Assembly: GCA_903945375.1 (NCBI GenBank)
Contig: CAJAVP010000003.1
Coordinates: forward strand, 1-64,000
Length of the DNA stretch: 64,000 nt
Source: an uncultured Methylococcaceae bacterium
GTDB taxonomy: Bacteria; Pseudomonadota; Gammaproteobacteria; Methylococcales; Methylomonadaceae
Direction of reading: 5' to 3'
Each line of letters opens with the position of its first letter. Position 1 is the first letter of the stretch. Below, one piece after another: positions 49,442 through 60,329 of this stretch. Made by a program: the position numbers and the translations under genes. The notes under the pieces are model-generated. The model searched no databases. It was given only the letters and a program-made list of their open reading frames with translations, and was not told the origin of the DNA.

Positions 49442-49659
49442 AAAAATCGACCTCTCAGTGCATTTTGCTTATTATGAAAATTAGATGACAATTACAATTT
49501 TTGCCAGAACCTAGTAGAATGCCAACTTTCTAGTTGTCAATACCAGACAACTATCATTCAGGTTTATACCCCGATTTTTAACATGACTGGACATTTAGGC
49601 CAACCGTTAAAAACGACTATAATCCATCCCAAAAATCATGACTAATTATCGAGGTGATC

Positions 49660-51396
49660 GTGGAGCTAAGCGGTGCACAAATCTTAGTGCAAAGCCTTAA
49701 AGACGAAGGCGTAGAGTATATCTTTGGCTATCCTGGTGGTGCAGTGCTGCATCTCTATGATGCTATTTTTCAACAAGATGATGTTAAGCACATTCTGGTC
49801 AGACATGAGCAAGGTGCAACTCACTCAGCCGATGGTTACGCCAGAGCCACAGGCAAACCGGGCGTTGTTCTCGTGACATCCGGCCCTGGCGCCACTAATG
49901 CCATCACCGGTATTGCCACGGCGTACATGGACTCCATCCCTATGGTGATTATTTCTGGCCAGGTATCATTGCCCGTTATTGGCAGTGATGCGTTTCAAGA
50001 AGTGGATATGGTGGGCATTAGCCGCCCTTGCGTCAAACACAACTTCTTGGTTAAAGATGTCACAAAATTAGCGGAAACCGTAAAAAAAGCGTTTTACGTC
50101 GCAACCAGTGGTCGCCCGGGCCCCGTAGTCGTCGATATCCCTAAAGACATCACTGACCCTAATATCAAAGTCCCTTATAAATACCCCAAAAAAGTGACGA
50201 TGCGTTCGTATAATCCTGCCGTCAGTGGGCATAAAGGGCAAATTAAAAAAGCCGTTGAATTGCTATTGACCGCGCAAAAACCGGTGATTTATTCTGGCGG
50301 TGGCGTCATTTTAGGCGAGGCCAGTGCGGAATTGACAGAATTTAGCCGATTATTAGGTTATCCGATAACCAATACCTTAATGGGCTTAGGCGCGTATCCT
50401 GCAACCGATAAACAATTTATTGGTATGTTGGGGATGCATGGCTCTTATGAAGCCAATATGGCCATGCACGAAAGCGATTTAATTATTGCTATTGGTGCTC
50501 GTTTTGATGACCGCGTAACCGGTAAGCTGGATTTGTTTTGCCCCTATGCAAAAATCATCCATATTGATATTGATCCGGCCTCTATTTCCAAAACAGTCAA
50601 AGTCGATATCCCTATTGTCGGCGAAGTAAAACCCGTATTAGAGCAGATGATCAGTTTACTCAATGACAGCAAAACCAAGCCCAACAAAAAGGCTTTAGAA
50701 AGCTGGTGGCAGCAAATTGACCAATGGCGTGCTATTCAATGTCTGGAATATGATCGCGATAGCTTACTCATTAAGCCGCAATATGTCATTGAACAGCTTT
50801 ATGAGGTGACACGCGGTGATGCTTATGTCACTTCTGATGTCGGTCAACACCAAATGTGGGCAGCACAATATTATCGCTTTGATAAACCGCGTCGCTGGAT
50901 AAACTCAGGCGGTTTAGGCACGATGGGCTTTGGATTGCCAGCCGCTATTGGTGTTAAATTAGCTTTCCCAGATGCCGATGTCGCTTGTGTTACGGGCGAG
51001 GCGAGTATTCAAATGTGTATTCAAGAGCTATCGACCGCCTTGCAATACAAAACGCCAGTCAAAATTATCAATCTAAACAACCGTTACATGGGCATGGTTC
51101 GTCAATGGCAAGAATTTACTTACGAAAGCCGTTATTCCCACTCGTACATGGATACTATTCCTGAATTTGTGCAATTGGCTGAGGCCTATGGACATGTGGG
51201 TATGCGTATTGATAAACCGCACGAAGTAAGACCCGCCTTAGAAAAAGCGTTTGCACTTAAAGATCGCACCGTATTCCTAGACATCATGACGGATCGTACT
51301 GAAAACGTTTACCCAATGATTGAAGCGGGTAAAGGTCACCACGATATGAAATTGCGCGTTGCCTTAGGCACATCAACGGATCGGGAGTTAGCCTAA
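49660..51396 (+). CDS. ilvI: Acetolactate synthase catalytic subunit
   Basis: [67 protein letters not shown] start at 49660 (or 49654). Confidence 0.96.
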   Translation: MELSGAQILVQSLKDEGVEYIFGYPGGAVLHLYDAIFQQDDVKHILVRHEQGATHSADGYARATGKPGVVLVTSGPGATNAITGIATAYMDSIPMVIISGQVSLPVIGSDAFQEVDMVGISRPCVKHNFLVKDVTKLAETVKKAFYVATSGRPGPVVVDIPKDITDPNIKVPYKYPKKVTMRSYNPAVSGHKGQIKKAVELLLTAQKPVIYSGGGVILGEASAELTEFSRLLGYPITNTLMGLGAYPATDKQFIGMLGMHGSYEANMAMHESDLIIAIGARFDDRVTGKLDLFCPYAKIIHIDIDPASISKTVKVDIPIVGEVKPVLEQMISLLNDSKTKPNKKALESWWQQIDQWRAIQCLEYDRDSLLIKPQYVIEQLYEVTRGDAYVTSDVGQHQMWAAQYYRFDKPRRWINSGGLGTMGFGLPAAIGVKLAFPDADVACVTGEASIQMCIQELSTALQYKTPVKIINLNNRYMGMVRQWQEFTYESRYSHSYMDTIPEFVQLAEAYGHVGMRIDKPHEVRPALEKAFALKDRTVFLDIMTDRTENVYPMIEAGKGHHDMKLRVALGTSTDRELA

Positions 51397-51887
51397 TGAG
51401 ACATATTCTTTCCATCCTAATTGAAAACGAGTCAGGCGCGTTATCTCGAGTCGCAGGGCTTTTTTCAGCGCGAGGCTATAACATCGAGTCACTCGCAGTC
51501 GCCGTCACGGAAGACCCGAGTTTATCCAGAATCACACTGGTAACACGTGGCAGCGAAGAAATTATTGAGCAAATTACCAAGCAATTAAATAAATTGATCG
51601 ACGTAGTTAAATTGATTGATTTAGCCGAATCCGAGCATATTGAGCGCGAATTAATGATGGTCAAAATCAAAACTGACGAACATTCTCGCGATGAAATTAG
51701 AAGCTTGGCCGACATCTTTCGAGGCAAAATTCTGGATGTCACCCCAACAACTTATGTTGTAGAAATCACCGGCCCTTCTGAAAAACTGGATGCGTTTGTC
51801 GCCGCCGTTGCCTCAGAAACCATTATCGAAGTGGTTCGCTCAGGACCAACCGGTATCTCAAGAGGCGAAAAAGGCTTACATTTATAA
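51396..51887 (+). CDS. ilvH: Acetolactate synthase regulatory subunit
   Basis: [36 protein letters not shown]. Confidence 0.97.
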   Translation: MRHILSILIENESGALSRVAGLFSARGYNIESLAVAVTEDPSLSRITLVTRGSEEIIEQITKQLNKLIDVVKLIDLAESEHIERELMMVKIKTDEHSRDEIRSLADIFRGKILDVTPTTYVVEITGPSEKLDAFVAAVASETIIEVVRSGPTGISRGEKGLHL

Positions 51888-52952
<1,065 letters not shown>

Positions 52953-53003
52953 AACCAGCAAGCCGGATTTATCGTCTTACGCATAACTGGCTGGCTCAAC
53001 CCC

Positions 53004-53043
53004 AAAACCGTCGAACGCTCCTAAGGAAGTCGACGGTTTTTTT
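53004..53043 (+). terminator. Rho-independent terminator after ilvC
   Basis: aaaaccgtcga...tcgacggtttt followed by a T run. Confidence 0.9.
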
Positions 53044-53126
53044 ATGCAAGGGCAATCCTCAGAACACGGTCGCTCAGCAAACGACTTAAGTTATGCGTAC
53101 TAGCCTCAAACAAGAGCATAGATGTC

Positions 53127-54842
53127 ATGAGATTTTCAATATACACACAGACCTTATTCATTTTATTAATGACTGGATTATTGGGCTGGCTTGGCAATTT
53201 ACCTCAAAACGTCGGCGCAGATGTGCCCGAAGGTAAATTGGCCAGCTTATCCTTTGCTCCCTACCGAGAAGGCCAAGGCCCACTTGATAAAATATTTCCT
53301 AGTGCCGAGCAAGTAGAAGCCGACTTACGGCTAATGGCTGAAAAAACCTATTCTATCCGTACCTACGCCAGCGCAGAAGGTACTATGCCCGCCATACCTG
53401 CCCTAGCGCGTAAATTTGGCTTAACGATGATTCAAGGTGGCTGGCTAGGTGGACTCCCCAAAGACAATCAAATTGAAATGGATGAATTGATCCGCTCTGC
53501 CAACGCCAATCCCGATGTCGTTAAACGAGTTATTGTGGGTAATGAAGTCTTGCTGCGCGGTGACTTGCCCCCTGAAGAACTCATTAAATATATCCGAGCC
53601 GTTAAAAAAGCCGTCAAACAGCCAGTGTCATATGCCGATGTTTGGTCGATGTATATGAAATATCCCGAACTCATCAAAGAAGTCGATTTTATTACTATCC
53701 ATATCTTGCCCTATTGGGAAGACGAACCGATTGCTGTCGACGATGCCCCAGCGCATATTGAACGTATTTATAAACACGTCCAACAAGAAGCCAATACGCT
53801 TGCGCCCAATAAACCTATATTAATCGGTGAATCGGGCTGGCCAAGTGCTGGTAAACAGCGCGGCTGGGCAATACCCAGCGTAGTCAATGAAGCGCAATTT
53901 ATCCGGGGCTTAATTCAAGTCGCCACCGCCAATCATTTTGATTACAACATTGTAGAAGCCATCAACCAATCCTGGAAAAGTAATCTGGAAGGCGTAGTCG
54001 GCGCGAATTGGGGACTGTTTTCGATTGATAGAGAAGAAGTTTTCCCATTAACTGGTAAAGTTTATGAAAATCCAAACTGGCATTATCGTTGGCTAGCCGC
54101 CATGCTGATTTTTATTGCAATCGTCGCTAGCTTTAAAAAACCACTGGAAACCTTGCCAACGCCAGCACTGACAGGCTACTTAGTCGGATTACAGCTACTG
54201 GTGTTACTTGGCATTAATCAAGCAGATTTTTTATGGCACACCAGTTATAGCCTATGGCAACGTCTGTTCACCGTATCACTAGTCAGTACAGCGACACTCT
54301 TAGGTGGGCTCTTGTTACAACGGGCTTATGCCTTATTAAGCGAGCGTGAAAGTCCGGCAAAGCAAGGCGTTTGGTTACATAGCACCTATATCTTATGGGT
54401 AGGTTTTGCGATTTATAAAACGGCGTGTCTGGCAATCAATGGACGTTATATTAGCTTCCCTATTGAAGCGTGTAGCATTCCAGTGGTCGGCATCCTGCTG
54501 CTCATGCTCATTCGCTACCGGCAAACACGACATCAAGCCTCATTGGAAATCAATCAATTATTCGCTTATGACAACCCCAAACCCCATCAAGATCACTGGA
54601 TGGGGAGTGCGCTATTACTAACCGGAATCGCTTTAATCATTGGTGAAACACTAGCCTTTATACTCAGCCGTGATTTAATTCTTGAGCATCCCAAGCCAAT
54701 GGAAAGACTGCTAACGGCTGTGATTTATACCTTAAGCAACACACAATTACTGGTTTGGGAAGCCTCTACAGTGATTTTGGCATTGCCATTGATGCTCGCT
54801 AAAAAAACAGATACACCTTGCATTAAGCATCGTCTTAATTAA
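53127..54842 (+). CDS. Glycoside hydrolase family 17-like (beta-1,3-glucan active) membrane protein
   Basis: SFAPYREGQGPLDKIFPSAEQVEADLRLMA, VIVGNEVLLRGDL, ILIGESGWPSAGKQRG; C-terminal TM helices. Confidence 0.85.
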   Translation: MRFSIYTQTLFILLMTGLLGWLGNLPQNVGADVPEGKLASLSFAPYREGQGPLDKIFPSAEQVEADLRLMAEKTYSIRTYASAEGTMPAIPALARKFGLTMIQGGWLGGLPKDNQIEMDELIRSANANPDVVKRVIVGNEVLLRGDLPPEELIKYIRAVKKAVKQPVSYADVWSMYMKYPELIKEVDFITIHILPYWEDEPIAVDDAPAHIERIYKHVQQEANTLAPNKPILIGESGWPSAGKQRGWAIPSVVNEAQFIRGLIQVATANHFDYNIVEAINQSWKSNLEGVVGANWGLFSIDREEVFPLTGKVYENPNWHYRWLAAMLIFIAIVASFKKPLETLPTPALTGYLVGLQLLVLLGINQADFLWHTSYSLWQRLFTVSLVSTATLLGGLLLQRAYALLSERESPAKQGVWLHSTYILWVGFAIYKTACLAINGRYISFPIEACSIPVVGILLLMLIRYRQTRHQASLEINQLFAYDNPKPHQDHWMGSALLLTGIALIIGETLAFILSRDLILEHPKPMERLLTAVIYTLSNTQLLVWEASTVILALPLMLAKKTDTPCIKHRLN

Positions 54843-55263
54843 AAAACTGACAACGAGGCAGCCCAGAACGCAATATTAGCCATTGCTTTTCAAGCTGTTG
54901 TTCCGTATAAAGCTGTGCGGGCGCAAAACCCCAAACCGGTGCAGGCCAAGCCTGATCGGTTTGATAGCGGACAATATGATGAACATGTAATTGCGGCACT
55001 AAATTACCAATAGCCGCAATATTCATTTTGTCCGCTTGATAAAGTAGAGCTAACTTTTCAGCCAGATAGCAGGATTCATCCATCAATAAACCCCGCTCGA
55101 TTTGGCTCAATTGATAACACTCTCGCAATGCGGCACGCTCAGGTACAAGAATAAACCAAGGATAGTTTTGATCATTCATGAGCAATAATTGGCACAGTTC
55201 AAATCGACCTATAGCAATGCAATCCTGTTGTAAGCGAGAATGTAACTCGAAATTTTTATTCAT
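54835..55263 (-). CDS. HIT domain protein
   Basis: Histidine triad-like LVPQLHVHHIVRYQTDQAWPAPVWG. Confidence 0.88.
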   Translation of the reverse strand: MNKNFELHSRLQQDCIAIGRFELCQLLLMNDQNYPWFILVPERAALRECYQLSQIERGLLMDESCYLAEKLALLYQADKMNIAAIGNLVPQLHVHHIVRYQTDQAWPAPVWGFAPAQLYTEQQLEKQWLILRSGLPRCQFFN

Positions 55264-55400
55264 ATATCATCTCAAAATCTAAAAGCAATACTTGAACGAA
55301 ATACCATAATACGTTTATCTTAATTAATCGAATAATAATAAAGTCGCCTAAGTCACTTAAACCCAATTAATGTGTCATGACAAAAAAACGAGGATAATCT

Positions 55401-56447
55401 ATGTCTGCAATAAGCGCTGATTTGCAAGATTTAAGCACCCCAAAAACGTGGGCTATTTCATTTCGCTGTTTGTTTAGCCTTTACAGCATCATTCCATGCT
55501 GCATTATCGTGCAATTGCTCGATATTTTTTGGTGGCAAGGCTATTTAAAACACCATTTGCCTAGCAGCCCCTCGCATTTTCTACTCTTTCAAATTTTATT
55601 TGGAACGCCGCATATTATCGCCAGTGCAATTATTCTCGCTAGCAATTCCGACTATCGTCAACGTTATCGCCGTCCCATTTTACTTATGACCACCTTACTC
55701 GCCCTCGTGTTTGGCGTTGGCAGTCTATTTATTCCTTACAAAGCCCTGTATATTGCTACGGCAGCGTGGACGGTTTTCCATGTGTTAAAGCAGCAACACG
55801 GCATTGTTCGTGGTATTAGCCGCTTACCGGCTTGGGCTTATTATCTCCTATTATGGCTCAGCGTGATGGCTGGCTTTTTTATTTATATCGGAATTTTTTT
55901 AAAAAATAGCCTAGAACCCCAGCAAGTTGAATGGTTAACGCATATTGCTGGCAGTTTGTGTGTTGGGCTGATTTGCACTGCCCTACTGTGTCAACGCTAT
56001 ATCAACAATCGCTTTGGCAAATGGTTCATGTGGGCTAATGTGTTTTTGGTGGTCAGCAGCTTTTATTTTTACAATCAGCAGTATTATTTTCTGGCTATTT
56101 TAGTCCCGCGATTGGTGCATGATGTCACCGCGTATATTTTTTATGTGACCCATGATTACAATAAACACCACGCCCGCACAGAAAATATGATTTATCGCTT
56201 TGCGACATTTTGTCGAGTGCCAATCGTCCTCGTCTTGCCTTTCTTGTCTTTCAGTTTAGCGTTTTTGCTCCAAGCGTATGGCGATCAACTCATTGAGCTG
56301 CTTATCAATGAGTGGTTTGATGTTACTATCCACAAAGTCATTACAGTGGGATTATTAGGTTATCTTGCGTTAATGCACTATTTCACTGAAGCTTTTACGT
56401 GGAAGCACGATTCACCTTATCGACAATTTATTGCCTTTTCAAAATAA
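55401..56447 (+). CDS. Polytopic membrane protein of unknown function, His-rich
   Basis: 348 aa, many TM helices; GTPHIIAS, VFHVLKQQHG, RLVHDVTAYIFYVTHDYNKHH. Confidence 0.7.
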   Translation: MSAISADLQDLSTPKTWAISFRCLFSLYSIIPCCIIVQLLDIFWWQGYLKHHLPSSPSHFLLFQILFGTPHIIASAIILASNSDYRQRYRRPILLMTTLLALVFGVGSLFIPYKALYIATAAWTVFHVLKQQHGIVRGISRLPAWAYYLLLWLSVMAGFFIYIGIFLKNSLEPQQVEWLTHIAGSLCVGLICTALLCQRYINNRFGKWFMWANVFLVVSSFYFYNQQYYFLAILVPRLVHDVTAYIFYVTHDYNKHHARTENMIYRFATFCRVPIVLVLPFLSFSLAFLLQAYGDQLIELLINEWFDVTIHKVITVGLLGYLALMHYFTEAFTWKHDSPYRQFIAFSK

Positions 56448-56487
56448 GATGGTTCAAATCTTACCGTTAACAGAACAGAGCTAAACC

Positions 56488-57705
56488 ATGAAATCCCTCG
56501 ATATTCGTACCATGATGGTCATGGTTTCTATTTTGAGTTTTCTATTTTCAGGACTCCTAACGCTAGCAAGCCTGCAAGCAGGCACTATTCGTGGGATGCG
56601 GCATTGGGCGTTAGCGAGTTTCTTTACGTGCTTTGCTCTGGGACTGGCCATTACCCAACCCACTGCACAAATACAAAGCTGGCTAGTTGTGATAGGTGCT
56701 ACCTTGCTATTTGCTAGCGGTTTTTTGCAATTCCACGGCATTAAGGCTTTCAAAGGTGAGCGCGGTAACTGGCTAATCTCTGGTGTGTTAATGGGTGTTG
56801 CCGCAATAATTAATACGTGGTTTGTTATTATTCACCCAGATACCAATGCACGTATCGTTTTCAATTCTATTGGCTATAGCACGTTAAATTTACTTTGTGC
56901 GCGAGCCTTACTGATCCGAATCCAAGCACCTCAACGCACAGCATATTGGTTCACTGGTAGTATCTTTGTAGTGCAATCGCTATTTTTCGCAATTCGAGCC
57001 ATCATTTTTATTTTTACACATCCAGGGGGATTCAACTTATACGGCAATTTCCTCATCAATCCGGCCACATTCTTAATGAGTGGTTGTACGCAATTATGCT
57101 TAACTTTCGGCTTTATTTTGATGTTAAATTACCGCTTAGCCTCTGATTTAAAAGACTTAGCCTCGACTGATGCCTTAACCGGTGCATTAAATCGCCGCAG
57201 TCTCGAACATGAAGCCGCTATTTTTGAATCGCTGTTTACGCGCAATGGTGATAGTTTAACCGTCGTACTCTTAGATATTGATCATTTCAAATTGCTCAAC
57301 GATAACTATGGTCATGCCATGGGTGATACCGTTTTAAAACAACTGCCAATGGTCGCTAAAACAATTATTCGTGAATACGATTGTTTTGCCCGTTATGGCG
57401 GCGAAGAATTCTGTATTTTGTTACCCTCGACCACCGAATCAGAAGCCCTATTAATTGCCGAGCGCTTACGTTTAGCGTATGCCGCAACATTTCAGGCAAT
57501 AGATCATCAAAACATCCATAGCACCATTAGTATTGGGGTCGCCGATTCAGCTCAAGTCGGTTTAACCTTTGCCGCCTTATCAAAAGCCGCCGATCAAGCC
57601 ATGTACCGCGCTAAACAGGGAGGCCGTAATCGCGTGATCGGCTATTCGTCATTAAGCAATCCACGCACAAAAATAAACCATCCACCGACATTATGTGACT
57701 CATGA
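56488..57705 (+). CDS. Membrane GGDEF diguanylate cyclase
   Basis: DALTGALNRRSLEHE, DIDHFKLLNDNYGHAMGD, IREYDCFARYGGEEFCILLP (GGEEF with upstream RxxD I-site). Confidence 0.94.
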   Translation: MKSLDIRTMMVMVSILSFLFSGLLTLASLQAGTIRGMRHWALASFFTCFALGLAITQPTAQIQSWLVVIGATLLFASGFLQFHGIKAFKGERGNWLISGVLMGVAAIINTWFVIIHPDTNARIVFNSIGYSTLNLLCARALLIRIQAPQRTAYWFTGSIFVVQSLFFAIRAIIFIFTHPGGFNLYGNFLINPATFLMSGCTQLCLTFGFILMLNYRLASDLKDLASTDALTGALNRRSLEHEAAIFESLFTRNGDSLTVVLLDIDHFKLLNDNYGHAMGDTVLKQLPMVAKTIIREYDCFARYGGEEFCILLPSTTESEALLIAERLRLAYAATFQAIDHQNIHSTISIGVADSAQVGLTFAALSKAADQAMYRAKQGGRNRVIGYSSLSNPRTKINHPPTLCDS

Positions 57706-57820
57706 TTACATCAAACTCCTCTCTAAATAAATGAGATAGCGACCCCCTGCCGGAATGACAACGTAATCGCAATAAGTTTAGAGGGGGAGGCTGAATCCAT
57801 GTTTTAAGTTAGTAGTCTAG

Positions 57821-58011
57821 TTTTTCTGTCTTTCTGTTTAGCATTTTTACGCCAAAGCGCATGGCGATTAAGTGATTAATTCGCTCATCGATGAGTGGTT
57901 TGATGTTACTATTAGAGCCGTAATTATCTTGCTTTAATGCACTATTTCACCGCAGCTTTTGCTTCAAAACGCGACTCACCTTACCGATAATTTATTTCGT
58001 TTTCAAAATAA
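57821..58011 (+). pseudogene. Decayed duplicate of the 3' end of the 55401-56447 gene
   Basis: Colinear similarity to 56241-56447 (e.g. atgagtggtttgatgttactat; taatgcactatttcac; tcaccttaccgataatttatt; ttttcaaaataa) with indels. Confidence 0.85.
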
Positions 58012-58049
58012 AATGAAAACGCCTAAGTCAGAACACTCGGATATAAACA

Positions 58050-59258
58050 ATGGATAATCCTGATCTTCGCATCATGGTGCTCATGAGCGCTATTTTAAAC
58101 TTACTATTTGTTGGATTATTGACGCTCTCTAGTTTGCATTCAGGCACTATCCGAGGCATGCGTCACTGGGCGCTGGCCAGTTTATTGAATGGTTTGGTTT
58201 TTGGATTGGGATTGGCGATAATACAAAAAACCGGATTTTACTGGGTTACTTTAATCATGCCCATTGCATTTATAAGTGTCGTATTTTTGCAACTCAAAGG
58301 TATTAAAGCCTTCAAAGAAGAAGAGTATAGCGAGTTGACTCCATGGCTATTTTGGGGCTTTATAGTGATTGGGAATATCTTACTGGTCATTCTTTATCCC
58401 CATATCAAAATTCGAATTATTTTTAACTCCCTGTGCTATAGCATTGTCAATTTTATGTGCGCTCGCGCCTTACTGATTCGCATCGCCTCACCACTGTGTA
58501 CGGCTTATTGGTTCACCGGCTGTATGTTTATAATCCAGTCCGCATTTGGCTTCTTACGAGGTGTCCGATTTATTTTCAGTACTGTTAACGAACAAGAACT
58601 CTTTGTCGATTTTCACATCAATTCTTTTATACTCGTACTGACTACCTGTTCACAACTCTGTTTGTTCTTTGGTTTTATTCTGATGTTAAATTACCGTTTA
58701 GCCTCTGATTTAAAAGCCTTAGCTTCGACTGATGGCTTAACCGGTGCATTAAATCGCCGTAGTCTTGAACATGAGGCAGGTATTTTTGAATCCCTGTTTA
58801 CACGCACGGGTGATAGTTTAACCGTCATACTCTTAGATATTGATCATTTCAAATTGCTCAATGATAACTACGGTCATGCCATGGGTGATACCGTTTTAAA
58901 ACAACTACCAACGGTCGCTAAAGCAATTATTCGTGAATACGATTGTTTTGCCCGTTATGGCGGCGAAGAATTCTGTATTTTGTTGCCCTCGACCACCGAA
59001 TCAGAAGCCCTATTAATTGCCGAGCGCTTACGTTTAGCGTATGCCGCAACATTTCAGGCAATAGATCATCAGAACATCCATAGCACCATCAGTATTGGGG
59101 TCGCCGATTCAGCACAAGTCGGTTTAACCTTTGCCGCCTTGTCAAAAGCCGCCGATCAAGCCATGTACCGCGCTAAACAGGGAGGTCGTAATCGCGTGAT
59201 TGGCTATTCGGCGTTAGGCAATCAAAATAGAGGCCAATCAGTAAATTTCGACAGTTAA
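58050..59258 (+). CDS. Membrane GGDEF diguanylate cyclase (tandem paralogue)
   Basis: GGDEF half nearly identical to that of 56488-57705; N-terminal TM half diverged. Confidence 0.94.
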   Translation: MDNPDLRIMVLMSAILNLLFVGLLTLSSLHSGTIRGMRHWALASLLNGLVFGLGLAIIQKTGFYWVTLIMPIAFISVVFLQLKGIKAFKEEEYSELTPWLFWGFIVIGNILLVILYPHIKIRIIFNSLCYSIVNFMCARALLIRIASPLCTAYWFTGCMFIIQSAFGFLRGVRFIFSTVNEQELFVDFHINSFILVLTTCSQLCLFFGFILMLNYRLASDLKALASTDGLTGALNRRSLEHEAGIFESLFTRTGDSLTVILLDIDHFKLLNDNYGHAMGDTVLKQLPTVAKAIIREYDCFARYGGEEFCILLPSTTESEALLIAERLRLAYAATFQAIDHQNIHSTISIGVADSAQVGLTFAALSKAADQAMYRAKQGGRNRVIGYSALGNQNRGQSVNFDS

Positions 59259-59636
59259 ACGTCAACCGCTACCCAAAAACTTAATCGCCGCAACAACCAT
59301 ACCTCCGCCTGAAATCGTTGTGGCAAATGACTAAATCATCGTTTGTAACCCAACATTTTGGCATCCTTGTGTTGGGTGGCCATAGTGTCGACAGACTCCT
59401 AGCGTGCTACCCTACGTCGTCATTCTGGCAGGATTACCATGCCGTGTGACCACCTTAACGAATCAAGAACGCAGGGCGGGGTTTGTACTCTTGGCACTCG
59501 CTAGAGCGCTTTGGCAATCCCTGTAAGTAGCTGTTCATACGTTCGTATTATGGGCGGCTAGTGGGCGCTGCGGCTAAAGCCCCGCCACTTTGGTTGAATA
59601 ACTCTTGAGCAATGACTTAGAAATGACTTCCTCTTT

Positions 59637-60329
59637 TCATTTAGGCGAAGCTTTGCTCGCACGCATATACCAGCCGTAATAAAGCGACCAAGCCACAAAA
59701 AAAACCAAATAGCCTGACCATAAAATATCTGACAGAAAATGTCCGCCTGCCAACATGCGAGTTAATGCCATCAATAAGGCAAAGCTCAGCGTTAAGAATA
59801 AATAAAGCCTTTTGCGCTTACGTGATAAAAAATAAAAACTAAAAAACAGATAAGCGACGGAGCAATGTCCACAAGGAAAGGATTTGTCACGGGTATGACC
59901 CAGTTGCAACGGCGGGATGTAGGTCATATCACCACCAAATTGGCTAATATGTACGGGGCGCGGTCGTCCCCAATGGTCTTTAAAAACGATGTTGACAATC
60001 AACCCGGGGCCTAAGGCAATCACGAGCAGAACATACAGTGCCGGACGGCGCAACACCTGCCATTTTGATACCACATAACTGCCTAAGATAATCAGCACCG
60101 CGCCCATCACTAAAGTGAGGGTAAATTTTGTCGCATAACGAAATAAATTTTGCCACAGCCAAGCCTGTTGCCAAGGCCAAGGCTGAGCGGGATTGTCTGG
60201 CTGGTAAAATAAAGCGGCGGCTTGATAATCCAAATCGCTTAACCAAAACACTGGCGTTGTCAGGCCAATCAGTAATAACAAAATGGCTAATTCCTGCCAG
60301 CGGCGTTCCCATTGTAAAAAATTTCTCAT
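59637..60329 (-). CDS. PAP2-family membrane phosphatase
   Basis: KDHWGRPRP, SFPCGHCSVAY, GGHFLSD motifs. Confidence 0.9.
   Translation of the reverse strand: MRNFLQWERRWQELAILLLLIGLTTPVFWLSDLDYQAAALFYQPDNPAQPWPWQQAWLWQNLFRYATKFTLTLVMGAVLIILGSYVVSKWQVLRRPALYVLLVIALGPGLIVNIVFKDHWGRPRPVHISQFGGDMTYIPPLQLGHTRDKSFPCGHCSVAYLFFSFYFLSRKRKRLYLFLTLSFALLMALTRMLAGGHFLSDILWSGYLVFFVAWSLYYGWYMRASKASPK

Noticed and set aside
49531-49553. tagttgtc/gacaacta hairpin upstream of ilvI as an attenuator
   Set aside because: Only 8 bp, with no leader peptide rich in branched-chain codons and no T-tract identified.
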